From the NCBI GenBank assembly GCA_039029195.1, contig JBCCGR010000031.1:1-52869 (forward strand): a stretch of DNA of 52,869 nt, given 5' to 3'. Both the position numbers and the translations under genes were made by a program. Shown piece by piece: positions 7,892-16,362 of this stretch (position 1 is its first letter; each line of letters opens with the position of its first letter). The DNA is from JBCCGR01 sp039029195. GTDB taxonomy: Bacteria; Pseudomonadota; Alphaproteobacteria; Rhizobiales; Rhizobiaceae. The notes beneath the pieces are model-generated. The model made no database searches. It was not told the origin of the DNA and was given only the letters and a program-made list of their open reading frames with translations.

Positions 7892-9199
7892 ATGCTTGAC
7901 GACAAAGACCGCATCTTCACCAACATTTACGGCATCCACGACACCTCTCTCAAAGGCGTTATGGCACGCGGACATTGGGATGGAACCAAGGGGTTCATCG
8001 ATCAGGGCCGCGATTGGGTCATCGACCAGATCAAGGCGTCGGGTTTGCGTGGTCGCGGTGGCGCTGGTTTCCCGACCGGTCTCAAATGGTCGTTCATGCC
8101 GAAGGAGTCGGATAGCAGACCAGCCTACTTGGTCATCAACGCCGATGAATCTGAGCCCGGCACCTGTAAGGACCGGGACATTATGCGCCACGATCCGCAC
8201 ACGCTGATTGAGGGTTGCCTGATCGCATCGTTCGCGATGAATGCAAACGCTTGCTACATCTATGTGCGTGGCGAATATGTGCGTGAGCGCGAGGCGCTGG
8301 AAGCCGCCATTGCCGAGTGTTATGAAGCCAACCTCATTGGCAAGGACAATGTTCATGGCTGGCCGTTTGATCTTTACGTTCACCACGGGGCAGGGGCATA
8401 TATTTGTGGTGAGGAAACCGCACTGCTGGAAAGTCTCGAAGGCAAAAAAGGCCAGCCCCGTCTGAAACCGCCATTCCCGGCCAATGTTGGCCTTTATGGC
8501 TGCCCCACCACCGTCAACAATGTGGAATCGATTGCCGTTGTGCCGACAATCTTGCGGCGTGGTGCGTCCTGGTTTGCAGGGTTCGGACGCGAAAACAATC
8601 GCGGTACAAAGCTCTTTTGTGTGTCGGGCCATGTGAACCGGCCCTGCACCGTGGAAGAAGAAATGTCGATTTCCTTTCGCGATCTCATCGACACCCATTG
8701 CGGTGGCATTCGCGGCGGTTGGGACAACCTTCTGGCCGTGATCCCTGGGGGGTCTTCGGTGCGGTGCGTGAAGGCGGACGATATTTGCGACTGCCCAATG
8801 GATTTTGACAGCCTGATGGCACTTAAATCCGGTCTTGGCACTGCCGCGGTCATCGTGATGGACCGATCCACCGACATTGTGCGGGCAATTGCCCGACTTT
8901 CCTATTTCTACAAGCATGAAAGCTGCGGTCAGTGCACGCCATGCCGGGAAGGAACCGGCTGGATGTGGCGCGTCATGGAGCGCATGGTCGAAGGCCGCGC
9001 ACAGAAGAAAGAAATCGACATGTTGATGGACGTGTCGAAACAGATTGAAGGTCACACAATCTGTGCACTGGGGGATGCAGCGGCCTGGCCCATTCAGGGT
9101 CTGATCAACAATTTCCGCGATGTGATTGAAGAGCGCATCGACAGCTATTCCTATCGTTCCGACAAGGATGGCGCCGTTTCCATGCAGGCGGCGGAGTAG
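7892..9199 (+). CDS. nuoF: NADH-quinone oxidoreductase subunit F
   Basis: 51-kDa subunit that binds NADH and FMN and starts electron transfer in complex I. 435 residues. The Gly-rich nucleotide loop GRGGAGFPTGLKW is at about residues 54-66 and ESEPGTCKDR lies in the FMN site. The N3 [4Fe-4S] ligands are C345, C348 and C351 in SCGQCTPC and C391 in HTICALGD. All key residues are present. The gene lies 9 bases after nuoE with a clear Shine-Dalgarno-like AAGGA. A long antisense open frame over this gene is a composition artefact. Confidence 0.97.
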   Translation: MLDDKDRIFTNIYGIHDTSLKGVMARGHWDGTKGFIDQGRDWVIDQIKASGLRGRGGAGFPTGLKWSFMPKESDSRPAYLVINADESEPGTCKDRDIMRHDPHTLIEGCLIASFAMNANACYIYVRGEYVREREALEAAIAECYEANLIGKDNVHGWPFDLYVHHGAGAYICGEETALLESLEGKKGQPRLKPPFPANVGLYGCPTTVNNVESIAVVPTILRRGASWFAGFGRENNRGTKLFCVSGHVNRPCTVEEEMSISFRDLIDTHCGGIRGGWDNLLAVIPGGSSVRCVKADDICDCPMDFDSLMALKSGLGTAAVIVMDRSTDIVRAIARLSYFYKHESCGQCTPCREGTGWMWRVMERMVEGRAQKKEIDMLMDVSKQIEGHTICALGDAAAWPIQGLINNFRDVIEERIDSYSYRSDKDGAVSMQAAE

Positions 9200-9205
9200 T
9201 TTTTC

Positions 9206-9694
9206 ATGCAGCCCGCGAACCACCACCTTGCTGAATTCAACTTTGGAACGCTCAAATATGATTGGGATGATCCAAGGGTGGCGGAGTTTGCGGACAATTT
9301 GGATCGGGTCAATGCGATAGCGGAAGCCGCTGACGGCTTCGTTCGGCGCATGGGTGATGAGGAAATGGAGGCTGGCCAAACGGCGCTGACGGGTGTGTTT
9401 AACGGCAATCCCAGAACCGCATCAACATTGTCGGTTTGGGAAACCGTTGAATCACTGGAGCATTTTGTCTGGAATACTGTCCACAAGCAGTTTTATGCCA
9501 AGCGACGCAATTGGTTTAAAGCGGATGGGAATTCTAACTTCGTCATGTGGTGGGTTCCTCATGGACACACACCCGATCTTCAGGAGGCCATGCAGCGGTT
9601 TGAACATTGGAAAGACCATGGCAACAGCGATCATGCGTTCGATTGGTCTCACCTGCCGCACGTCAAAATGTGGCAGGAACAGCGTTGTGGGTAG
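9206..9694 (+). CDS. DUF3291 domain protein inside the nuo operon
   Basis: 162 residues, predicted soluble, with no signal peptide. The pattern HLAEFNFGTLKYDWDDPRVA, NLDRVNAIAEAADGFVRR, LSVWETVESLEHFV and the RRNWF segment match DUF3291, a dimeric alpha/beta-barrel family related to antibiotic-biosynthesis monooxygenases with no settled function. It starts 6 bases after nuoF and ends 11 bases before nuoG, so it is surely cotranscribed with complex I. No known complex I accessory role is established for this family; an assembly, flavin or quinone-related role is only a guess from position. Confidence 0.85.
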   Translation: MQPANHHLAEFNFGTLKYDWDDPRVAEFADNLDRVNAIAEAADGFVRRMGDEEMEAGQTALTGVFNGNPRTASTLSVWETVESLEHFVWNTVHKQFYAKRRNWFKADGNSNFVMWWVPHGHTPDLQEAMQRFEHWKDHGNSDHAFDWSHLPHVKMWQEQRCG

Positions 9695-9705
9695 GAAACT
9701 CTAAG

Positions 9706-11772
9706 ATGGCCAACATCATCGTTGACGGCAAAGAGATCGAAGTTCCCGATCACTACACGCTGCTTCAGGCCGCGGAAGAAGCGGGAGCTGAGGTGCCGCG
9801 GTTTTGTTTCCACGAGCGCCTGTCGATTGCCGGCAATTGCCGCATGTGTCTCGTTGAAGTGAAAGGCGGTCCTCCAAAGCCCGCCGCGTCCTGCGCGATG
9901 GGCGTCCGCGACCTGCGACCTGGACCAAACGGCGAGCCGCCGGAAATCTTCACCAACACACCCATGGTGAAAAAGGCCCGCGAAGGGGTGATGGAATTTC
10001 TCCTCATCAACCACCCACTCGATTGCCCAATCTGTGATCAGGGCGGAGAGTGTGATCTTCAGGATCAGGCGATGGCGTTTGGCGTCGATGCCTCCCGCTA
10101 CCAGGAAAACAAGCGCGCGGTTGAAGACAAATATATCGGACCACTGGTCAAAACGATCATGACGCGGTGCATTCACTGCACCCGCTGCGTGCGGTTCACC
10201 ACCGAGGTGGCAGGCATTTCTGAGCTCGGCCTCATCGGTCGCGGCGAAGATGCGGAAATTACCACCTATCTCGAAAATGCAATGTCGTCCGAGTTGCAGG
10301 GCAATGTGATCGATCTCTGCCCGGTAGGCGCGCTCACCTCAAAGCCCTACGCCTTTCAGGCGCGTCCTTGGGAACTCAACAAAACCGAAACCATTGATGT
10401 GATGGACGCTGTTGGGTCCGCCATTCGCGCTGACACGCGCGGGCGCGAGGTCATGCGCATCATGCCGCGTGTCAATGAGTCGGTGAACGAAGAGTGGATT
10501 TCAGACAAAACCCGTTTCATTTGGGATGGTCTGCGCAGCCAGCGTCTGGATCGCCCCTATGTGCGAAAAGACGGTAGGCTGACCCCGGCAAGCTGGTCGG
10601 ATGCTTTTGCGGCGATTGCAGAAAAAGTCAGCGCCGCAGGTGGAGACAGGGTTGGAAGCATTGCCGGCGATCTGGCGAGTACGGAAGAAGTGTTTGCCAT
10701 GAAGAACCTGCTTGAGACGCTTGGTTCGCCAAATATGGATTGCCGGCCTGAAGGCTCTCATCTTGACCCCGCACTGGGCCGAGCGAGTTACCTCTTCAAC
10801 TCCACGATTGATGGAATTGAAGACGCCACTTCGCTGCTTTTGATCGGGGTCAATCCTCGCAATGAGGCAGCAGTGCTCAACAGCCGCATTCGCAAGCGCT
10901 GGCGCAAAGGCAATTTCCCGATTGGACTGATCGGCGAGGCCGTCGATCTCACCTATGATTACAATCATTTAGGCGCGGGTCCAGATTCAATTTCTGAACT
11001 GGCAAAGGGTGAAGCACCTGCTGGCGACCGGCCAATGATCATCGTCGGCGAAGGGGTCACCACCCGGTCTGACGGCGCTGCGGTCCTGAAACAGATTGCC
11101 GCCTGGGCCCTATCCCACGGTGTGGTCACCGACGATTGGAACGGGTTTAACATCCTGCACAATGCCGCCAGCCGAGTCGGCGCGCTTGATGTGGGCTTTG
11201 TTCCAGCCGAAGATGGTAAATCAACCGCCGAAATGCTTGCCGACCTGCCGGTGCTTTTCCTGCTTGGCGCGGATGAACTCGATCTCACTAAGCGTACAAG
11301 CGGTTTCACCATCTATATCGGCAGCCACGGCGATGTGGGCGCACACCATGCGGATGTTATTCTACCCGGTGCCGCATACACAGAAAAATCGGGCACGTGG
11401 GTCAATCTGGAAGGTCGCCCCCAAATGAGCAACCGTGCCGGGTTTGCGCCAGGAGAGGCCCGTGAAGATTGGGCAATCCTGCGGGCACTTTCCGCCGTTC
11501 TTGGCAAGACTTTGCCATTTGATTCATTGTCTGACTTGCGTTCGGCAATGACGGAAGCGCATCCACATCTTAAAGCACTTGATGAAATCGAGGCGCCAGA
11601 CACATCGGGAATTCAGGGGCTCTCAAAGCGTGCCGGTGGCCGTGTGACGAAAGCCGCGTTCACCAATCCAATTGATGATTTTTACCTCACCAATCCGATC
11701 GCGCGGGCCTCAGCCATCATGGCCGAATGTTCGGCATTGCGGCGAGGTGAGATGCGAGAAGCGGCGGAATAG
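9706..11772 (+). CDS. nuoG: NADH-quinone oxidoreductase subunit G
   Basis: Largest peripheral-arm subunit, 688 residues, carrying several Fe-S clusters. The N-terminal ferredoxin domain has C34, C45, C48 and C63 for the [2Fe-2S] cluster; next come the His/Cys motif HPLDCPICDQGGEC for N5 and CIHCTRC for N4, then a molybdopterin-oxidoreductase-like domain. I chose the ATG that gives MANIIVDGKEIEV because an AGGAAA ribosome-binding site sits just before it; a longer frame upstream overlaps the DUF3291 gene and is not conserved-looking. Confidence 0.96.
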   Translation: MANIIVDGKEIEVPDHYTLLQAAEEAGAEVPRFCFHERLSIAGNCRMCLVEVKGGPPKPAASCAMGVRDLRPGPNGEPPEIFTNTPMVKKAREGVMEFLLINHPLDCPICDQGGECDLQDQAMAFGVDASRYQENKRAVEDKYIGPLVKTIMTRCIHCTRCVRFTTEVAGISELGLIGRGEDAEITTYLENAMSSELQGNVIDLCPVGALTSKPYAFQARPWELNKTETIDVMDAVGSAIRADTRGREVMRIMPRVNESVNEEWISDKTRFIWDGLRSQRLDRPYVRKDGRLTPASWSDAFAAIAEKVSAAGGDRVGSIAGDLASTEEVFAMKNLLETLGSPNMDCRPEGSHLDPALGRASYLFNSTIDGIEDATSLLLIGVNPRNEAAVLNSRIRKRWRKGNFPIGLIGEAVDLTYDYNHLGAGPDSISELAKGEAPAGDRPMIIVGEGVTTRSDGAAVLKQIAAWALSHGVVTDDWNGFNILHNAASRVGALDVGFVPAEDGKSTAEMLADLPVLFLLGADELDLTKRTSGFTIYIGSHGDVGAHHADVILPGAAYTEKSGTWVNLEGRPQMSNRAGFAPGEAREDWAILRALSAVLGKTLPFDSLSDLRSAMTEAHPHLKALDEIEAPDTSGIQGLSKRAGGRVTKAAFTNPIDDFYLTNPIARASAIMAECSALRRGEMREAAE

Positions 11773-11777
11773 CACGT

Positions 11778-12827
11778 ATGGAGCACTCGTTTCTCGACAC
11801 CTATGTAATTCCCGGCCTGATTATGCTGGGCCAGAGCGTGCTGTTGCTCGTCTGCCTGTTGCTGGTGACGGCCTACATTCTCTACGCTGACCGCAAAATT
11901 TTTGCGGCCATTCAGTTGCGGCGCGGACCCAATGTTGTGGGTCCCTGGGGTCTGCTTCAATCATTTGCGGATCTTCTCAAATTTGTTCTCAAAGAACCGA
12001 TCATTCCAGCGGGTGCAAACAAGGGCGTTTTCATTCTGGCGCCGCTCGTTTCGGCCGTCCTGGCGCTGTCCGCATGGGCGGTTATCCCGGTTGCTGAAGG
12101 CTGGTCTGTCGCAAGCGTAAACCTCGGAATTCTTTATATTTTCGCGATTTCATCGCTTGAGGTCTACGGCATCATCATGGGTGGCTGGGCATCGAACTCG
12201 AAATATCCGTTCCTCGCAGCCCTGCGTTCGGCAGCGCAGATGGTCTCCTACGAGGTCTCAATTGGCTTTGTGATTATTACCGTGCTCCTGTGCGTCGGCT
12301 CCCTGAACCTCACGGATATTGTCCTGTCACAGCAAGATGGTCTTGGTACCATGCTCGGCCTGCCTGCCACTCTGCTCGACTGGCATTGGCTGCCACTGTT
12401 CCCGATGTTTATCATCTTCTACATTTCGGCGATTGCGGAAACCAATCGTCCACCATTCGACCTGCCTGAAGCGGAATCGGAACTGGTTGCCGGTCACATG
12501 GTTGAATATTCCTCAACCCTGTTCCTGCTCTTCTTCCTGGGCGAGTTCGTCGCGATCCTTTTGATGTGCTCGCTGGTGACGCTGTTGTTTCTGGGCGGAT
12601 GGCTCCCACCTGTCGATATCGCACCGTTCAACTGGTTGCCCGGCATTTTCTGGTTCTCATTGAAGGCATTTCTGGTTTTCGCCTCGATGGCGACCGTGCG
12701 CGCCTTTGTACCACGCTATCGTTATGACCAGTTGATGCGCTTGGGCTGGAAAGTGTTCCTGCCGATATCTCTGGCGATGGTTTTCATTGTTGCGCTTGTG
12801 CTTCAAATCACCGGCTGGGCGGCATAG
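11778..12827 (+). CDS. nuoH: NADH-quinone oxidoreductase subunit H
   Basis: Membrane-arm subunit at the junction with the quinone site, 349 residues, about eight predicted membrane helices. Conserved loops are visible: ADRKIFAAIQLRRGPNVVGP with LLQSFADLLKF, and AETNRPPFDLPEAESELVAG, which carries the acidic residues of the proton/quinone E-channel. It starts 5 bases after nuoG. Confidence 0.97.
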   Translation: MEHSFLDTYVIPGLIMLGQSVLLLVCLLLVTAYILYADRKIFAAIQLRRGPNVVGPWGLLQSFADLLKFVLKEPIIPAGANKGVFILAPLVSAVLALSAWAVIPVAEGWSVASVNLGILYIFAISSLEVYGIIMGGWASNSKYPFLAALRSAAQMVSYEVSIGFVIITVLLCVGSLNLTDIVLSQQDGLGTMLGLPATLLDWHWLPLFPMFIIFYISAIAETNRPPFDLPEAESELVAGHMVEYSSTLFLLFFLGEFVAILLMCSLVTLLFLGGWLPPVDIAPFNWLPGIFWFSLKAFLVFASMATVRAFVPRYRYDQLMRLGWKVFLPISLAMVFIVALVLQITGWAA

Positions 12828-12836
12828 GAGGGCGAT

Positions 12837-13328
12837 ATGGCTGGATTGGACAGAGCCGCTAAATCTCTTTTCCTGAAGGAGTTTTTCGCCGCTTTCGCGC
12901 TTGCCGCCCGGTACTTCTTTGCGCCGAAGGTAACGCTAAATTATCCGCACGAAAAAGGGCCTGTTTCCCCGCGCTTTCGCGGTGAACATGCTTTGCGTCG
13001 CTACCCCAATGGCGAAGAGCGCTGCATTGCCTGCAAATTGTGCGAAGCCATTTGCCCGGCTCAGGCCATCACAATTGAAGCCGGACCGCGCCAGAACGAC
13101 GGCACGCGTCGAACGGTACGATACGACATCGACATGGTGAAGTGCATCTATTGCGGCTTTTGCCAGGAAGCCTGTCCGGTGGATGCAATTGTTGAGGGTC
13201 CGAATTTCGAGTTCGCCACGGAAACACGCGAAGAACTCTACTACGACAAGGATAAACTGCTGGAAAACGGCGCGCGGTGGGAGCGGGAACTGGCTCGCAA
13301 CATCGCGTTGGACGCGCCGTACCGGTGA
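12837..13328 (+). CDS. nuoI: NADH-quinone oxidoreductase subunit I
   Basis: Ferredoxin-like subunit carrying clusters N6a and N6b, 163 residues. Two full CxxCxxCxxxCP motifs are present: C63/C66/C69/C73 in CIACKLCEAICP and C103/C106/C109/C113 in CIYCGFCQEACP. An amphipathic N-terminal segment would anchor it to the membrane arm. Its ATG follows an AGGAGGG-like site directly after nuoH. A 73-base spacer separates it from nuoJ, the longest gap inside this part of the operon. Confidence 0.97.
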   Translation: MAGLDRAAKSLFLKEFFAAFALAARYFFAPKVTLNYPHEKGPVSPRFRGEHALRRYPNGEERCIACKLCEAICPAQAITIEAGPRQNDGTRRTVRYDIDMVKCIYCGFCQEACPVDAIVEGPNFEFATETREELYYDKDKLLENGARWERELARNIALDAPYR

Positions 13329-13401
13329 GGGTGGTTTATTGCATGAGGCCAAACACAGACATTGTGGCGCAGCCGATGAAATCGGCAGGTGAGGGGGCAA
13401 T

Positions 13402-14016
13402 ATGAGCCTGAGTCTGGCGTTTTTCTACCTGTTCTCTACGGTCACGATTGCGTCTGCTTTCATGGTGATTGCTGCCCGCAATCCCGTGCATTCCGTGCTC
13501 TATCTCATTCTCGCCTTCTTCAATTCGGCTGGCCTTTTCATGCTGGCAGGTGCGGAGTTTCTGGCGCTCATTCTCATCGTTGTTTATGTCGGCGCGGTCG
13601 CGGTTCTTTTCCTCTTCGTTGTCATGATGCTCGACGTGGATTTTGCAGAACTACGCGAAGGGGTTTTGCAATATCTGCCGGTTGGTGGCGTCGTGGGGCT
13701 CATTCTGGCGATTGAACTCATCTTCGTGCTCGGTGCGACCGCCGTGAGCGGGCCGGAGGTTGGTACGGCGGTGCAGCCAATTCCTGATATGGCAGAGCGT
13801 TCCAACATCGAGGCCATCGGTGATCTGCTTTACACACGCTACGTCTTTTTCTTCCAGCTTGCCGGCCTTGTGCTGCTGGTGGCGATGATCGGTGCGATTG
13901 TGCTGACATTGCACCACAAGAAGGGGGTCAAACGGCAGAACATCGCCGATCAGGTGGCGCGGACGCCCGCAACAGCAATTGAAATCAAGAAGGTGGACTC
14001 CGGCAAAGGTCTCTAG
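13402..14016 (+). CDS. nuoJ: NADH-quinone oxidoreductase subunit J
   Basis: Membrane-arm subunit, 204 residues, five predicted helices. The highly conserved third-helix region is recognisable as EFLALILIVVYVGAVAVLFLF, which contains the pi-bulge helix involved in coupling. A GTGAGGGGG ribosome-binding region precedes the ATG. The C-terminal tail is polar and basic, as in other alphaproteobacteria. Confidence 0.96.
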   Translation: MSLSLAFFYLFSTVTIASAFMVIAARNPVHSVLYLILAFFNSAGLFMLAGAEFLALILIVVYVGAVAVLFLFVVMMLDVDFAELREGVLQYLPVGGVVGLILAIELIFVLGATAVSGPEVGTAVQPIPDMAERSNIEAIGDLLYTRYVFFFQLAGLVLLVAMIGAIVLTLHHKKGVKRQNIADQVARTPATAIEIKKVDSGKGL

Positions 14017-14039
14017 ACCCGCCGACAGATGGGTACGGT

Positions 14040-14348
14040 ATGGATATCGGAATTGGACATTATCTGACGGTCGGAGCCATCCTGTTCACGCTTGGCGTGT
14101 TCGGCATCTTTTTGAACCGGAAAAACGTCATCGTCATCCTGATGTCGGTGGAACTCATCCTGCTTGCCGTCAACCTGAACTTTGTCGCTTTCTCCCAGCA
14201 TCTGGGGGATCTGATCGGGCAGATATTTGCCTTGTTCGTGCTGACAGTGGCTGCGGCGGAAGCGGCAATCGGCCTCGCCATTCTGGTGGTGTTTTACAGA
14301 AATCGTGGCTCCATCGCGGTTGAAGACGTGAACATGATGAAGGGCTGA
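14040..14348 (+). CDS. nuoK: NADH-quinone oxidoreductase subunit K
   Basis: Small membrane-arm subunit, 102 residues, three helices, homologous to MrpC of Na+/H+ antiporters. The two buried glutamates required for proton translocation are in SVELILLAVN (helix 2) and AEAAIGLAIL (helix 3). Tight spacing to nuoJ (23 bases) and nuoL (10 bases). Confidence 0.97.
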   Translation: MDIGIGHYLTVGAILFTLGVFGIFLNRKNVIVILMSVELILLAVNLNFVAFSQHLGDLIGQIFALFVLTVAAAEAAIGLAILVVFYRNRGSIAVEDVNMMKG

Positions 14349-14358
14349 CGAAACACTC

Positions 14359-16362
14359 ATGTATCAACTGATTGTCTTCCTGCCGCTCATTGGCTTTCTG
14401 ATTGCTGGTCTGTTTGGCCGCACAATCGGAGCCAAGGCTTCAGAGTACATCACCAGCGGGCTGCTGGTCGTTTCAGCAATTCTGTCGTGGTTCGCCTTCT
14501 TCGATGTGGCCTTGAGCGAAGGCGGCTCGTTCACGGTGCCCGTCATGTCCTGGATCGTATCTGGCGATCTGACCGCCGGTTGGGCGCTCCGCATCGACAC
14601 GCTAACTGTTGTGATGCTCGTGGTGGTCAACACGGTTTCGTCGCTCGTGCATATCTATTCCATTGGATACATGCACCACGATCCGCACCGTCCGCGCTTC
14701 TTTGCCTATCTGTCGCTGTTTACCTTTGCCATGCTGATGCTGGTGACCTCCGGTAATCTGCTGCAAATGTTCTTCGGCTGGGAAGGTGTGGGCCTTGCCT
14801 CATATCTTCTAATCGGATTCTGGTTCAAAAAACCATCAGCCAATGCCGCCGCCATCAAAGCCTTCGTGGTCAACCGCGTCGGAGACTTCGGGTTCGCGCT
14901 GGGCATTTTCGGCGTTTATGTGCTTTTCGATTCCATCACGTTCGACACGATTTTCGCGAACGCGCCGGGATTTGCATCATCAGCGGATGCTGCGCCGGTC
15001 ATGGAGTTTCTGGGTTACCAGCTTGGTCGTGCAGATGCGCTGAACATCGTCTGCCTGCTCTTGTTCATGGGAGCGATGGGGAAATCGGCGCAGTTCCTGC
15101 TGCACACTTGGCTGCCGGACGCCATGGAAGGCCCGACGCCAGTTTCCGCGCTCATTCACGCAGCAACCATGGTCACGGCTGGCGTGTTCCTTGTTGCGCG
15201 CATGTCGCCGCTCTTTGAATTTGCGCCGACGGCTTTGCTGGTGGTGACCTTTGTTGGTGCTACAACGGCCTTTTTCGCAGCCACGGTTGGGCTGGTTCAA
15301 AACGACATCAAACGCGTCATTGCCTATTCGACCTGCTCTCAGCTTGGCTACATGTTCGCAGCACTCGGCGTTGGAGCCTACGGAGCGGCAATCTTTCACC
15401 TCTTCACCCACGCCTTCTTCAAAGCTCTCCTGTTCCTTGGTGCGGGCTCGGTCATTCATGCCGTGTCCGATGAACAGGATATGCGCAAGATGGGCGGGCT
15501 GCGCAGCCACATTCCAAAGACTTACTGGATGATGATGATCGGCACCGTCGCGCTGACCGGGCTTGGGATTCCGGGAACCATAATCGGAACGGCCGGTTTC
15601 TTCTCGAAGGATGCCATCATCGAGAGCCTTTATGTGGGGCAGAACGCCGCCGCCGGCTACGCGTTTTGGATGACAGTGGTGGCCGCACTGTTCACCTCTT
15701 TCTATTCCTGGCGCCTGATCTTCATGACCTTCCACGGCAAGCCACGAGCACCTGCGGATGTTATGAGCCATGTGCATGAAAGCCCGCCGGTCATGCTCGT
15801 ACCACTTTATGTGCTCGCAGCAGGCGCTTTGCTCGCCGGAATCCTGTTCTACTCAAGTTTCATCGGTGCCCATCACGAGCCGGGCCATCTGGATGAGCAA
15901 TATACCCACTTCTGGCAGCAGGCTCTGTTCCTGGGCGCGGACAACAAGATCCTTGAGCAGTTCCACAATGTGCCGACGCTGGTGAAATGGTCGCCGTTCA
16001 TCATGATGGCTCTTGGGTTTGTCACCGCTTGGGTCTTTTACATCCGCTCACCAAAAACCCCGGTCGAACTGGCTCGCCAGCATCCGGCTCTGTATCAGTT
16101 CCTGCTGAACAAGTGGTACTTCGACGAGCTCTATGACTGGATATTCGTCCGTCCAGCCAATTGGCTTGGCAACTTCCTCTGGAAACGCGGCGATGGCTGG
16201 CTGATTGACGGGTTTGGACCCGATGGTGTCGCGGCAAGGGTTCAGGATTTGACGGCCCGCATCGTCAAGCTACAGACCGGATATCTCTATCACTACGCAT
16301 TTGCGATGCTGATTGGTGCGGCGGCGCTTGCAACTTGGGCAATGGTCGGAGGGGCATCCTGA
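14359..16362 (+). CDS. nuoL: NADH-quinone oxidoreductase subunit L
   Basis: Distal antiporter-like proton-pumping subunit, 667 residues, normal length. It has the conserved core helices with EGVGLASYLLIGFW (key Glu), GPTPVSALIHAATMVTAGVFL and the HAFFKALLFLGAGSV Lys helix. A long C-terminal part holds the lateral amphipathic helix and final membrane anchor. The stop codon overlaps the nuoM start (TGATG). Confidence 0.97.
   Translation: MYQLIVFLPLIGFLIAGLFGRTIGAKASEYITSGLLVVSAILSWFAFFDVALSEGGSFTVPVMSWIVSGDLTAGWALRIDTLTVVMLVVVNTVSSLVHIYSIGYMHHDPHRPRFFAYLSLFTFAMLMLVTSGNLLQMFFGWEGVGLASYLLIGFWFKKPSANAAAIKAFVVNRVGDFGFALGIFGVYVLFDSITFDTIFANAPGFASSADAAPVMEFLGYQLGRADALNIVCLLLFMGAMGKSAQFLLHTWLPDAMEGPTPVSALIHAATMVTAGVFLVARMSPLFEFAPTALLVVTFVGATTAFFAATVGLVQNDIKRVIAYSTCSQLGYMFAALGVGAYGAAIFHLFTHAFFKALLFLGAGSVIHAVSDEQDMRKMGGLRSHIPKTYWMMMIGTVALTGLGIPGTIIGTAGFFSKDAIIESLYVGQNAAAGYAFWMTVVAALFTSFYSWRLIFMTFHGKPRAPADVMSHVHESPPVMLVPLYVLAAGALLAGILFYSSFIGAHHEPGHLDEQYTHFWQQALFLGADNKILEQFHNVPTLVKWSPFIMMALGFVTAWVFYIRSPKTPVELARQHPALYQFLLNKWYFDELYDWIFVRPANWLGNFLWKRGDGWLIDGFGPDGVAARVQDLTARIVKLQTGYLYHYAFAMLIGAAALATWAMVGGAS

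Noticed and set aside
7523..9379. 618-codon open frame on the minus strand over nuoE/nuoF
   Set aside because: It is fully antisense to nuoF, whose cluster and flavin motifs are intact; its product is rich in His/Arg and matches no family. It is a by-product of codon bias in nuoF.
14980..15777. 265-codon minus-strand frame over nuoL
   Set aside because: Antisense to a conserved gene, composition rich in Arg/His/Cys/Glu, no ribosome-binding site or motif.
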